Positions 37,716-46,685 of a stretch of 64,000 bases of DNA are shown piece by piece. This DNA comes from JAJFUI01 sp039698035. GTDB taxonomy: Bacteria; Planctomycetota; Planctomycetia; Pirellulales; Thermoguttaceae. Where the stretch lies: the NCBI GenBank assembly GCA_039698035.1, contig JBDKSW010000011.1:248001-312000 (forward strand), read 5' to 3'. The notes under the pieces are model-generated. The model saw nothing but the letters and a program-made list of their open reading frames with translations. It was not told the DNA's origin and made no database searches. Made by a program: the position numbers and the translations under genes. Position 1 is the stretch's first letter; every line of letters begins with the position of its first letter.

Positions 37716-40559
37716 TCAAGGCAGCACGGTTCGCAGAAACTGGCCCGTGTGATTTTCCGCAATCGCGGCGATTTCCTCGGGCGTGCCGACGGCCACGATC
37801 TGGCCTCCGGCCTGACCGCCATCGGGGCCGAGGTCGATGATCCAATCGGCCGTTTTCATCACATCAAGATTGTGCTCGATGACGAGGACCGTGTTGCCGA
37901 GATCGACAAGGCGTCCGAGCACGGCAAGCAACTTGCGTACGTCATCGAAGTGCAGGCCCGTGGTGGGTTCATCGAGGATGTAAAGCGTCTTGCCGGTCTG
38001 CACGCGGCTCAACTCCGTGGCGAGCCGAACGCGTTGCGATTCGCCGCCGGAGAGCGTGGTGGACGACTGGCCGAGTGTGATGTAGCCGAGGCCAACCTCC
38101 GCGAGGCCGCCGATCAGACGAGCGATGGCCGGAAAGTTTTTGAAGAACTCGGCCGCCTCCTCGACACGCATGTCGAGCACATCGGCAATCGAGCGATCGC
38201 GGTAATGGATTTCGAGCGTCTGCCGGTTGAATCGCTTGCCCTCGCACACGGGACAATTGACGTACAGGTCGGGCAGAAAGTTCATTTCGATGCGGCGTTG
38301 CCCCTGGCCCTGGCAGGCCTCGCATCGGCCGCCCTTGAGGTTGAAGCTGAAGCGGCCCGGCTTGTAGCCGCGCTGGCGTGCGTCGCGTGTATTGGCAAAC
38401 ACCTTGCGGATTTCGTCGAACACGCCAATATAGGTCGCCGGGTTGCTGCGCGGCGTCCGACCGATTGGCGACTGGTCAATCTGGATCACCTTGTCAATTT
38501 GGCTGACGCCGCGAAGACCGCGGTGCGGTCCCGGCTTTGGCGTGACGCCTCCCAATCGGCGCACGAGCGCCCGGGCGAGCGTCTCGTCAACCAGCGAACT
38601 CTTGCCCGAACCGCTGACGCCCGTCACGCAGATGAACGTGCCAAGCGGAAACCAAGCCGTCACGTCCTTGAGATTATTGGTCCCCGCCCCATCGACCGTG
38701 ATCGAGCGGGCTTTGGCCGCACGGCGACGACGATCGGGCACGGCAATCCGCTCGACACGGGCCAGATAACGGCCGGTAAGCGACTGCGGGTCGGCGGCCA
38801 CCTGGTCGAGCGGCCCTTGCGCGACGACGCGACCGCCATGTCGGCCGGCGCCTGGCCCAAGATCGACAAGCCAGTCGGCGTGCCGCATGATGGCCTCGTC
38901 GTGCTCGACCACCAAGACCGTATTGCCTCGCGACTGCAACTGGCGCAGCACCTCGATGAGCCGTCCGTTGTCGCGCGGATGAAGGCCAATCGACGGCTCG
39001 TCGAGCACATAGCAAACACCAACCAGCCCCGAGCCGAGTCCGGACGCCAACCGCACGCGTTGCAACTCGCCGCCGCTCAGCGTGCCGGCGGGGCGATCGA
39101 GCGTGAGATAACCGAGGCCGACACGTTCTAGAAAATCGAGCCGAGCGACGATTTCCGTCAGGATCGGCTCGGCGATGGGAAGCTGGGCCTCGGCAAAAAC
39201 GATGGTATCGAGCATCTGCTCCGTCGACGAGCCATTGGCGAAGAAGGCCCTGGCCGACGCGATGGGCATCGCGGTCACTTCGTGGATCGCTCGGCCGCCG
39301 ATGAACACGGAGCGAGCCTCGGGACGCAACCGAGCGCCGCCGCAGTCGGGACACACCGTCTCGGCGCGAAACGCTTCGAGCCGCTGCCGTTTGGTTTCGT
39401 TGCTCGTCGTGGCATACTCTTTTTCCAGCATTTCGAGCACGCCCGGAAACCGCTTACCAGCGCCGTTGAGCAACTCTTCCCGGCGGTTGGCCGACAATGC
39501 TACGAGCGGTGTTTCCCAACTGACGCCGACCTTGCCCAGGAACGGCTCAAGATACTGCTGCCTTTTCCGAGACGCGCTGGGCGAATCGGCTCGCCACGGC
39601 GCAATGGCTCCGTCGGCCAATGAAAGGCTTGCATCCGGCAGGACGAGCTCTGGGTCAAAGCCAATGCGAGAGCCAAGCCCCTCGCAGCCAGGGCATGCGC
39701 CATAGGGGCTGTTGAAGCTGAAAGCACGCGGCTCGAGTTCCTCGTAGCTCGTCTTGCAATTGGGGCAGGCGTACAGTGTGCTGAAAAGGCGGTCTCGCCA
39801 GACGGAGCCCTGGGGCGTCTTCTCTTCACTGGCGGCGATCACCAGCCCATCGCCGTGCTGGATTGCCAATCGCAGGGACTCGGCGATGCGTGTTCGGACG
39901 CCCTCGCGGACGACGACCCGGTCGACGACCGCCTCGATGTGATGCAATTTTTGGAGAGCCAACGACGGCGGGTCTCCGACATCGACAATCTCGCCATCGA
40001 CGCGTGCACGCAAGAGTCCCGCCTTGCGGATCGCCTCGAACACTTCCTTGTGCGTTCCCTTGCGACCGCGAACCATCGGCGCGAGGATCATGACGCGTGT
40101 GCCCTGGCTCAGTTCCATCAGGGCGTCGAGGATTTGCTCGGGCGTCTGCTGGCGAATCGCCTCGCCGCAGCCAGGGCATCGGGGCTCGCCGAGCCGGGCA
40201 TAGAGCAGCCGCAGATAGTCGTAAATCTCGGTAACCGTGGCCACCGTGCTGCGTGGATTGCTGCCGCCGGCCCGCTGATCGATCGAGATGGTTGGCTGAA
40301 GTCCCTCGATCAGATCAACATCCGGACGTTCCAATTGGTGCAGGAACTGTCTGGCGTAGGTCGAAAGGCTCTCGATGTACTGCCGCTGGCCCTCGGCATA
40401 AAGCGTGTCGAAGGCCAACGAGCTCTTGCCTGAGCCGCTGGGTCCCGTAACGACCACAAACCGGTCACGGGGCAAATCGAGATCGACATTTTGTAGATTG
40501 TGCGTCCGCGCCCCACGGATACGGATGCAGTCGGCGTCGGTCTGGAATTCCAATACCAT
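37716..40559 (-). CDS. uvrA: UvrA, excinuclease ABC subunit A
   Basis: 947 residues, normal UvrA length. Two ABC ATPase modules: Walker A VVVTGPSGSGKSSLAFDTLY at about 34-53, and CVTGVSGSGKSSLVDETLA in the second half. Signature blocks are LSGGELQRVRLASGLGSGL and LSGGESQRVRLATELSR. Zinc modules are CPGC, CPNC with CPGC, CPDC and CEAC with CPVC. The DNA-damage-scanning nucleotide-excision-repair subunit, working with UvrB. A candidate promoter, TTTACA (40639-40634) and TAAAGT (40616-40611) 17 bases apart on the minus strand, lies about 50 bases upstream. No LexA-like box was recognised. Two neighbouring plus-strand open frames are shadows. Confidence 0.98.
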   Translation of the reverse strand: MVLEFQTDADCIRIRGARTHNLQNVDLDLPRDRFVVVTGPSGSGKSSLAFDTLYAEGQRQYIESLSTYARQFLHQLERPDVDLIEGLQPTISIDQRAGGSNPRSTVATVTEIYDYLRLLYARLGEPRCPGCGEAIRQQTPEQILDALMELSQGTRVMILAPMVRGRKGTHKEVFEAIRKAGLLRARVDGEIVDVGDPPSLALQKLHHIEAVVDRVVVREGVRTRIAESLRLAIQHGDGLVIAASEEKTPQGSVWRDRLFSTLYACPNCKTSYEELEPRAFSFNSPYGACPGCEGLGSRIGFDPELVLPDASLSLADGAIAPWRADSPSASRKRQQYLEPFLGKVGVSWETPLVALSANRREELLNGAGKRFPGVLEMLEKEYATTSNETKRQRLEAFRAETVCPDCGGARLRPEARSVFIGGRAIHEVTAMPIASARAFFANGSSTEQMLDTIVFAEAQLPIAEPILTEIVARLDFLERVGLGYLTLDRPAGTLSGGELQRVRLASGLGSGLVGVCYVLDEPSIGLHPRDNGRLIEVLRQLQSRGNTVLVVEHDEAIMRHADWLVDLGPGAGRHGGRVVAQGPLDQVAADPQSLTGRYLARVERIAVPDRRRRAAKARSITVDGAGTNNLKDVTAWFPLGTFICVTGVSGSGKSSLVDETLARALVRRLGGVTPKPGPHRGLRGVSQIDKVIQIDQSPIGRTPRSNPATYIGVFDEIRKVFANTRDARQRGYKPGRFSFNLKGGRCEACQGQGQRRIEMNFLPDLYVNCPVCEGKRFNRQTLEIHYRDRSIADVLDMRVEEAAEFFKNFPAIARLIGGLAEVGLGYITLGQSSTTLSGGESQRVRLATELSRVQTGKTLYILDEPTTGLHFDDVRKLLAVLGRLVDLGNTVLVIEHNLDVMKTADWIIDLGPDGGQAGGQIVAVGTPEEIAAIAENHTGQFLRTVLP

Positions 40560-40610
40560 CCGGTTGACGTGCGATAGGGCAAGGCACTATGGGGCACGAT
40601 AGAACAATCT

Positions 40611-40639
40611 ACTTTATCATCGCGGAGTTCCGGTGTAAA
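40611..40639 (-). promoter_or_regulatory. Candidate uvrA promoter
   Basis: TTTACA as -35 and TAAAGT as -10 with a 17-base spacer on the minus strand; the start of transcription would be about 45 bases upstream of the ATG. Each hexamer keeps most of the consensus, but neither is perfect. Confidence 0.35.
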
Positions 40640-40748
40640 GAAAAGCGAGAGCCCTTCCTAAGATTGCCCGACACGACGAATTCCGAACGCCATGACGTTT
40701 CCTCGCAAAGGGGGCCCCCCGTTTCTCGCGGCCGACCGCGGACGTACA

Positions 40749-41183
40749 ATGCCATCGATGTACGAGATTTTCGAGCATACGGCCGATGTGGGCATTCGTA
40801 TCCGCGCCGCGAGCCTGGACGGTCTATTCGCGGATGCGGCCCGGGGGCTACTGGCAATCATGCTGGAGACGCCCGAGGCCGTCGAGCCGCGTCAAACGGT
40901 GCCGATCCGCCTTCAGGCCGATGATCTTGAAGAGCTGCTTCACGATTGGTTGGCCGAAGTGCTTTACACGTTTCACGCGGAGCGGATCGCACTCTCGGCG
41001 TTTCGCGTGACGATCACCAGGGAAGACGGCCGCCCGGCGCAACTCGAGGCGACCGCCCGAGGTGAGACGCTCGACCTCGCGCGACATCAGGTTGACGTCG
41101 AGGTCAAGGCCATTACGTGGCACGGCTTGACGCTTCACCCTGACGGCGTCGAGTGGGTCGCCGAGGTGATCGTCGACATTTAG
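40749..41183 (+). CDS. Archease
   Basis: 144 residues from the ATG at 40749; the ATG at 40758 is equally likely and removes three residues. Archease family from start to end: YEIFEHTADVGIRIRAASLD at 4-23, LFADAARGLLAIML, LLHDWLAEVLYTFHAE, LDLARHQVDVEVKAITWHGL and the terminal WVAEVIVDI. The conserved Asp and His residues of the metal site are present, including HTADVGI. Archease activates the RNA ligase RtcB by speeding formation of the guanylate intermediate. No rtcB is in this window. It converges on ndk across 55 bases. Confidence 0.9.
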   Translation: MPSMYEIFEHTADVGIRIRAASLDGLFADAARGLLAIMLETPEAVEPRQTVPIRLQADDLEELLHDWLAEVLYTFHAERIALSAFRVTITREDGRPAQLEATARGETLDLARHQVDVEVKAITWHGLTLHPDGVEWVAEVIVDI

Positions 41184-41238
41184 CGGCCTGTCCGAGCGAC
41201 TGGCGTTTGCGGTCCTTTTGCCCGCGGGAAGCGGCCCC

Positions 41239-41655
41239 TCAGCCGCACACATCGTCGTCGCTGAAAAATATTGGGATTTCACGCCGTGCCGACTCGGGAC
41301 TGTCCGAGGCATGGATCAGGTTCATTTGCTGGCTGGCGCTGAAGTCGCCGCGGATCGTGCCAGGATTGGCCTTCAATCCGTTCGTCGCGCCGGCCATGTT
41401 GCGCAAGACCTGAATGGCCTCAGGACCGGCCACGATCATGGCCACGACGGGCCCGCCGGTGATGAACTCTTCGAGATCGGGATACCAAGCCTTGGCGACG
41501 TGCTCGACGTAATGCCGCTTGGCCAGTTCCGGCGTAATCCGCATCAGCTTCATGGCGACGATCGCCAGGTCTTTGTCTTCGAGCCGGGAAATGATCCGGC
41601 CCATCAGCCGGCGGCGAACACAGTCGGGTTTGAGCAGGACGAGCGTGCGTTCCAT
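41239..41655 (-). CDS. ndk: Ndk, nucleoside diphosphate kinase
   Basis: 138 residues from the ATG at 41655, which has GAGAGGTAAGG just upstream and begins the family sequence MERTLVLLKPD; the frame extends further upstream without homology. The phosphohistidine is in NLIHASDSPESA. GPVVAMIVAGPEAI and the KLMRITPELAKRHY segment also match. Ndk transfers the gamma-phosphate between nucleoside triphosphates and diphosphates. It lies 104 bases downstream of ppk on the same strand, forming a ppx-ppk-ndk group. Co-transcription is possible but not proven. Confidence 0.97.
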   Translation of the reverse strand: MERTLVLLKPDCVRRRLMGRIISRLEDKDLAIVAMKLMRITPELAKRHYVEHVAKAWYPDLEEFITGGPVVAMIVAGPEAIQVLRNMAGATNGLKANPGTIRGDFSASQQMNLIHASDSPESARREIPIFFSDDDVCG

Positions 41656-41759
41656 CGTGACCTTACCTCTCGGACTTTGTGGAAAACGAATGATTTTAGG
41701 CCGTTTTCGCCCACGGCTCAAGTGCTGTTAACGCAACGACCCCAAGCGCCGAATCGCGT

Positions 41760-43877
41760 CTATGGACGAGGCCTCACCAAGGGGCGGAACTGCGGATCAG
41801 CGTGCGCTGCGTCGCGAACGGCCGTCACGGCCTCGCGGCGGAAATTCAGTTGTGCTCGAACGCGGGGGCCCGTGCGCGGGACACGCTCGTAGGTTCCGTC
41901 GCAAAGCAGCCGCCAGGCGTTGCTGTTGTCCTCGAAATAGGTTCGCAACAGGTCGATCAGCCGTTGCCGATGGGCCGGGTCCGTGACTGGAAACAGCAGT
42001 TCCAACCGTTTGCTGAGATTCCGTTGCATCCAGTCGGCGCTGCTCAAATAGACTTCCTCATGGCCGCCGTTGCGAAAATAAAAGACGCGGGCGTGTTCGA
42101 GGTACCGATCGACAATCGAACGGACCTCGATGTTTTCGGAGACGCCGGCGACGGCCGGCCTTAAGCAGCAGATGCCGCGGACATTAAGCAGCACCTGGAC
42201 GCCGGCCTGGCTCGCACGGAACAGGGCCCTGCAGATTTCTGGATCTTCCAGCGAGTTGGCTTTGGCCATGATGAGGCCAGGACGGTCGGTCGTCGAGGCC
42301 TGGACTTCGCGATCGATCAGGTCAATGAATTTTTGGCGTAGGCCCAGCGGCGCGACGGCCAACTTGGCCCAACCAACCGATTGCGAATAGCCGGTCAGCA
42401 GGTTGAAGAACGCGGCCACGTCCGAGGCCAGCTCGCGGTCGCAGGTCATCAGGCCGATGTCGGAGTAAAGTCGGGCGGTGCGATCATTGTAATTGCCGGT
42501 GGCCAAGTGGACGTAACGCTGGATGCGATGTTGCTCACGCCGAACGATCAGCAGCGCCTTGGCGTGCGTTTTGAAGCCTGCAACGCCGTAAATGACGTGA
42601 ACGCCGGCGTCCTCCAATCGTCGCGCCCAATGAACGTTTCGCCATTCGTCGAAGCGTGCCCGCAGCTCGACGAGCGCCGTGACCTCCTTGCCTTTTTGAG
42701 CTGCGCGGGCGAGGGCTTGCACGATCGGCGAGTCGCCGCTGGTCCGGTAAAGCGTTTGCTTGATGGCGAGCACCTGTGGGTCTTCGGCGGCCTGTTGCAC
42801 GAGCCGCACGATCGGGTCGAAGCTCTCGTAGGGATGATGGAGCAAGATGTCCCGGTCCTGGATCGCCTTCCAAAGATCATCCGCACCGATCAGGTCGCGG
42901 GGGACTTGGGGCAACCACTCGTCGATGCGAAGCTGGTCAAAGCCTGGCCGGTTCACGAGTTCCATGAGGGCCGACGCTTCTTGCGGGCCATCAACATGGT
43001 AGATTTGCTGGTCATCCAATTGAAAACGGTCGGCGAGCCACTTTCGGAGCCGTGGCTCGCATCGCGACGAGACGGTCAGCCGCACCGGCGTTCTGCGCCG
43101 TCGCGCCAGAACGACCTCTTCCATCGCGTGCAATAGGTCGTCAATTTGTTCGTCGTCCTGCAACATGACGTCGGCATCGCGAGCAATGCGAAAGGCGGCG
43201 GTGGCAGCGACCTTGCCGCCGGGAAACAGCGCGTCCAAGTTGGCCGCGATCACGTCTTCGAGCGGCGTCAGATGCGTCTCCGAATCGGCGGGCAACGGAA
43301 CCCAACGGGGCAACTGGCTGGGCACAGGGACCACGACCACCCGCTCTCGTGGTTGATCGTCGTCGTCTCGGCACGTGACTAGCCCCAGGACGTGCAACTG
43401 CAAGTTGGGAAGCAGCGGACCGGGCTTCAGTTCCTCGATGGCCAGCGGCGTCAAAATCGGCTGAAGCTCGCGGGCAAAGTATGCTCTTGTGAACCGGCGA
43501 TGCTCGTCCGTCCATTGCTGGCTGCCCACAATTTTCAGCCCGTGCTCGGCCAACCGCGAGAAAATGTCAAGGACGCCGGCCGTCTGAGCATCGACCATGC
43601 GATGCGCGCGGGCGGCGATGGCCGTCAGTTGCTCGGCGGCCGTCATGCCGGCCGGGTCGCGGCGACCGCGTTTGGCTGCCCGCTGGCGTATCAGGCCGGC
43701 CACACGGACGAGAAAGAACTCGTCCAGGTTGGAGTTGACGATGGCCAGGAATTTCAGCCGTTCCAGCAGCGGCAGATCCGTGTCGAGCCCCTGTTCGAGG
43801 ACACGATGGTTGAACTCCAACCAACTCAACTCACGATTGATGTAAAGCTGGGGCGTCTTGAGTAGATTCTTAGCCAT
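41760..43877 (-). CDS. ppk: Ppk1, polyphosphate kinase
   Basis: 705 residues. PPK1 begins with YINRELSWLEFNHRVLEQ, then a long helical region, a head domain and two phospholipase-D-like catalytic domains. The autophosphorylated histidine is in VAGFKTHAKALLIVRRE and the second-site block in YVHLATGNYNDRTARLYSD. The C-terminal VYLSSADWMQRNLSKRLEL also matches. It polymerises ATP phosphate into polyphosphate. It follows ppx by 38 bases in the same direction, so the exopolyphosphatase/kinase pair is an operon. The last ~30 residues (RRPRP-type tail) are not part of the core. Confidence 0.97.
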   Translation of the reverse strand: MAKNLLKTPQLYINRELSWLEFNHRVLEQGLDTDLPLLERLKFLAIVNSNLDEFFLVRVAGLIRQRAAKRGRRDPAGMTAAEQLTAIAARAHRMVDAQTAGVLDIFSRLAEHGLKIVGSQQWTDEHRRFTRAYFARELQPILTPLAIEELKPGPLLPNLQLHVLGLVTCRDDDDQPRERVVVVPVPSQLPRWVPLPADSETHLTPLEDVIAANLDALFPGGKVAATAAFRIARDADVMLQDDEQIDDLLHAMEEVVLARRRRTPVRLTVSSRCEPRLRKWLADRFQLDDQQIYHVDGPQEASALMELVNRPGFDQLRIDEWLPQVPRDLIGADDLWKAIQDRDILLHHPYESFDPIVRLVQQAAEDPQVLAIKQTLYRTSGDSPIVQALARAAQKGKEVTALVELRARFDEWRNVHWARRLEDAGVHVIYGVAGFKTHAKALLIVRREQHRIQRYVHLATGNYNDRTARLYSDIGLMTCDRELASDVAAFFNLLTGYSQSVGWAKLAVAPLGLRQKFIDLIDREVQASTTDRPGLIMAKANSLEDPEICRALFRASQAGVQVLLNVRGICCLRPAVAGVSENIEVRSIVDRYLEHARVFYFRNGGHEEVYLSSADWMQRNLSKRLELLFPVTDPAHRQRLIDLLRTYFEDNSNAWRLLCDGTYERVPRTGPRVRAQLNFRREAVTAVRDAAHADPQFRPLVRPRP

Positions 43878-43915
43878 ATTCGCTCGGGGCTCCCGGTTTC
43901 ACACAGCGACCGATC

Positions 43916-45481
43916 CTATGGCTCCTCGAGCCGGACTTTGGCGCCGTAGATGTCTTCGAGCAGGTCGCCCTTGGTTTCCAAAGCACGCTGTTCGAGCAGC
44001 AAGTCGGCGCCGCCGGACATCGAGACGACCAACTCGTCGCCATGGCGCGCGAAGCGGACATCGGCCGCCCGACGACGATGGCCGCGGATCACCGCGTCGG
44101 CGGCCCGCAGTAGCGCGGCCAGTTTGTTGACCAGCATTCGAGACTCGCGCGACATGGCCACGTAAGTCAGGTGCGAGGAGCGTGGCACGCTGCGTCGATG
44201 GTAGCGGGCCACCAAGGCCACCAGGGCCGTTTCGCTGCGAGTCAGCCCGAAAATCTCGGAGTTTGCAATCAAGTACTCGCTGTGTTTATGGTGGGCGCGA
44301 CTGCTCACAAAGCTGCCAACCTCGTGCAGCAGGCCGGCGACGCGCAACAGGAGGCGTTGCCGGGGCTTCAAGCCGTGGTCTGGCTGGAAAATGTCGAACA
44401 GCCGGGCCGCGATCTCAGAGACCGCCTGGGCATGATCCATATCGACGCGGTACTTCTCGGCAATCGCCGTGGCCGAATGCAGGACGCCGGTCAGCAGGGC
44501 CGGGTCCTCGGCGCCGGTCGCCTCGGCAGCGAGTTCCAGCAGCAAGCCGTCGCGCATTGAGACGTGCGATACGATCATCTCGGCGGCTTTGGTTTGATGC
44601 AGCAGGGCCTGGTAAACGAGCAAGGCCGGGTTCAAGGTCTCGGACTCGGCAAACGGCAAACCATGCTGCTTCGACAGTTGCTCGGCCGTGTGTCGCTCGC
44701 AACGCTCGACGAGCTGGTCGAAGTCGCCCGACGCGATGACGGCCAGATCGGCCGAGTCGGTGACGACGCCTACCTCGCGCGCGGCGAATCGGGCATCGCC
44801 ACCCACGGCCACGAACGAGTCGATTTCACCGAGCGGAACCGTGCTCTCCAACACCGAGAGCGTGTTGGTGATGTATTGGCGTAGGATGTCGGCCGATCGC
44901 CGCGGAGACTGCTCGGCCGTGGCAAACATTTCTTGGAGCCGGATGGCTCCGAGCCGCAGGCTTTGCGAGGTGGCGATTTCGCCGTTTTCCAAAATGGTGA
45001 GCAGGGTGCTGCCGCCGCCGACGTCGGCGATCAGCGTGTGGCCCTGGTTGACTCCGAGCGCGTTGCCCACGGCCTGACGCACGGCGGAGACGGTCAACCG
45101 GATTTCCTCGGGCGTGTCGATCACCTCGATATTCAACTGGGTGGCCATGAAGACACGGTCGAGGAACATATCACCGTTGGCCGCTTCGCGGACGGCGCTG
45201 GTGGCGACGGCCCGGACCTGCTCGACTTTGTACAGGTTGAGCAATTGGCGGTAATCACGCAGGACGGCAACGGCCGCCCGCATGCTTTCGGCCCCCAGTC
45301 GGCCGCGGTGAAACGTGTCCTGGCCCAAACGAACGGCCCGATGCAGTTGCTCCAGCACCTCGATACGGCCGTCGGAAAAGACCTCGGCGATGACCATTCG
45401 CAAGGCGTTGGCCCCCACGTCGATGACGCCAACGGGCTTGGCCGTGACAGTGCCGGAGGGTTGGCTGGTACGCTGTTCCAT
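43916..45481 (-). CDS. ppx: Ppx/GppA phosphatase (exopolyphosphatase) with HD-like C-terminus
   Basis: 521 residues from the ATG at 45481; the upstream frame has no homology. The actin/Hsp70-type N-terminal domain has VGVIDVGANALRMVIAEV at about 17-34, ADVGGGSTLLTI (phosphate-binding glycine loop) and FVAVGGDARFAA. A C-terminal HD-type helical domain follows (LLHEVGSFVSSRAHHKHSEY). It removes terminal phosphate from polyphosphate or pppGpp. ppk follows after 38 bases, so synthesis and breakdown of polyphosphate are encoded together. The first loop reads DVGANA rather than the usual DIGSNS, a mild variation. An inverted repeat lies 44-95 bases upstream. Confidence 0.93.
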   Translation of the reverse strand: MEQRTSQPSGTVTAKPVGVIDVGANALRMVIAEVFSDGRIEVLEQLHRAVRLGQDTFHRGRLGAESMRAAVAVLRDYRQLLNLYKVEQVRAVATSAVREAANGDMFLDRVFMATQLNIEVIDTPEEIRLTVSAVRQAVGNALGVNQGHTLIADVGGGSTLLTILENGEIATSQSLRLGAIRLQEMFATAEQSPRRSADILRQYITNTLSVLESTVPLGEIDSFVAVGGDARFAAREVGVVTDSADLAVIASGDFDQLVERCERHTAEQLSKQHGLPFAESETLNPALLVYQALLHQTKAAEMIVSHVSMRDGLLLELAAEATGAEDPALLTGVLHSATAIAEKYRVDMDHAQAVSEIAARLFDIFQPDHGLKPRQRLLLRVAGLLHEVGSFVSSRAHHKHSEYLIANSEIFGLTRSETALVALVARYHRRSVPRSSHLTYVAMSRESRMLVNKLAALLRAADAVIRGHRRRAADVRFARHGDELVVSMSGGADLLLEQRALETKGDLLEDIYGAKVRLEEP

Positions 45482-45986
45482 GAACGCTATTGTTCTAATT
45501 GCCAGGTAGCGGTCAAGGGTTCCACCCAAGAGGGACTCCGAAGTGCGTCTTTGCCGCCAAGGGATGCACTCTTGGGGGGCGGCTTCCGTCGTGCTGAACG
45601 CATCAAGGGATCCCGCGGGAACGACTCGCGGTTTACAGGGCACTACGGAAGTTCATCGCTCAGCCGAGATAATAGCCTTGCACGGCGACTGAAAACACAC
45701 ACCACCGGGGGGCTCGGTCACATTGAGCGATGCGCTCGCGAATGCCCGGTTTGCAGGTCGGGCGGACCATTGGCCTACGTGTCGGCCACCCGCCGCAATT
45801 TCAATGCACTTTTTGGCCAGCCGGCCCGTTAATAGAATACGTGGTTTAGCGCAAGTGGCCCTAAGTCGGCTTTCTTATGCGTTGCCGGCGTCACAGAATG
45901 GCCGATGCTGTCGCATGATGCGACGCAAACTCTGTGCGACGTGTAAGAATTGTGGTGATCCTCCCCGAACAGAAGCGAGCAACACG
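45482..45986. other. Divergent gene-free region between ppx and the efflux group
   Basis: 505 bases. An inverted repeat with eight-base arms CCCAAGAG (45525-45532) and CTCTTGGG (45569-45576) lies upstream of ppx. A TAGAAT -10-like element lies at 45833-45838 on the plus strand with a TTTTGG sixteen bases upstream. A palindrome, GTCGCA-TGA-TGCGAC, is at 45910-45924, 62 bases upstream of the plus-strand gene. A short open frame here (from 45723) carries no recognisable protein. Confidence 0.55.
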
Positions 45987-46622
45987 ATGCGAGTGAGAAG
46001 CCGAGGAGTTGTTGTTCTGGCCAGCGTCATGTTCGTCCTGGCCGCCAGCCCGTTGTGGGCCCAGTCCTCCGGGAGCCGAAAGGGGTCGTCCGACTCCGAT
46101 CGAGCCGCATCTGGCGACAACGACAAAGAAGATGCGCCGGAGGGGCGTCCGGAGAAACCGCCCGAAGGCTTTGGCCCTGGTGGCGGCGGACGTGACGCTG
46201 GACACGGCGGCGCCTACAAGCAGCGCAGACAGGATGAGCTCGCCGCGATCAAGAAGGACAACCCTGAACTGTACCGGCTCATCATGAAGGAGCGTGCGCT
46301 GGCTCGGCGCATCACCACGATCGCCAAAAAATACCGCTCCGCGTCGACTGAACAGCAAGCGAAGCTCAAGGAGCAAATCCGAAAAGTGGCCACCGAGCAT
46401 TTCGAGGTTGGCCAAAAGCGCCGCGAAGTCGAACTGAAGTACCGCGAGAAAACAAAGCAGGAAATCATTGAGCAGCGCGTGTCGCGAGCGACCAGCCAAG
46501 GCCACGACGGGCATGGTGGGCCGCCGCCCGGCATGGGAGGACGCGGAGAAGACGAGGGCGATGACAACGGCATGCGTCCGATGGGGCCGCCGCCGGGCGG
46601 AAAACCGCCGCGAGAAGAGTAG
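45987..46622 (+). CDS. Secreted helical protein of unknown function, efflux-linked
   Basis: 211 residues from the ATG at 45987, which begins a signal peptide (RGVVVLASVMFVLAASPLWA). A charged Ser/Gly/Pro-rich linker follows, then a long helix, probably coiled coil, at about 75-175 (LYRLIMKERALARRITTIAK). The end is Gly/Pro-rich (GGPPPGMGGRG). The overall plan (signal peptide, periplasmic helical hairpin, low-complexity ends) recalls Spy/CpxP-like or metal-sensing periplasmic proteins, but no LTxxQ motif was seen and the comparison is weak. The 64-base gap to macA suggests co-transcription with the macA-macB efflux genes. Confidence 0.6.
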   Translation: MRVRSRGVVVLASVMFVLAASPLWAQSSGSRKGSSDSDRAASGDNDKEDAPEGRPEKPPEGFGPGGGGRDAGHGGAYKQRRQDELAAIKKDNPELYRLIMKERALARRITTIAKKYRSASTEQQAKLKEQIRKVATEHFEVGQKRREVELKYREKTKQEIIEQRVSRATSQGHDGHGGPPPGMGGRGEDEGDDNGMRPMGPPPGGKPPREE

Positions 46623-46685
46623 CGTGCCGCCCCAGTGAGTGGCGCATTACCGTGTTGCATCAGCTTTTGGTGAAGAGGCAACCTG

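Noticed and set aside
37749..39131. A 460-codon open frame opposite uvrA
   Set aside because: Shadow frame fully inside uvrA, with no motif; uvrA motifs are complete on the other strand.
45723..45986. Upstream extension of the efflux-linked secreted protein from an ATG at 45723
   Set aside because: The extra 88 residues have no homology and would hide the obvious signal peptide that begins at 45987.
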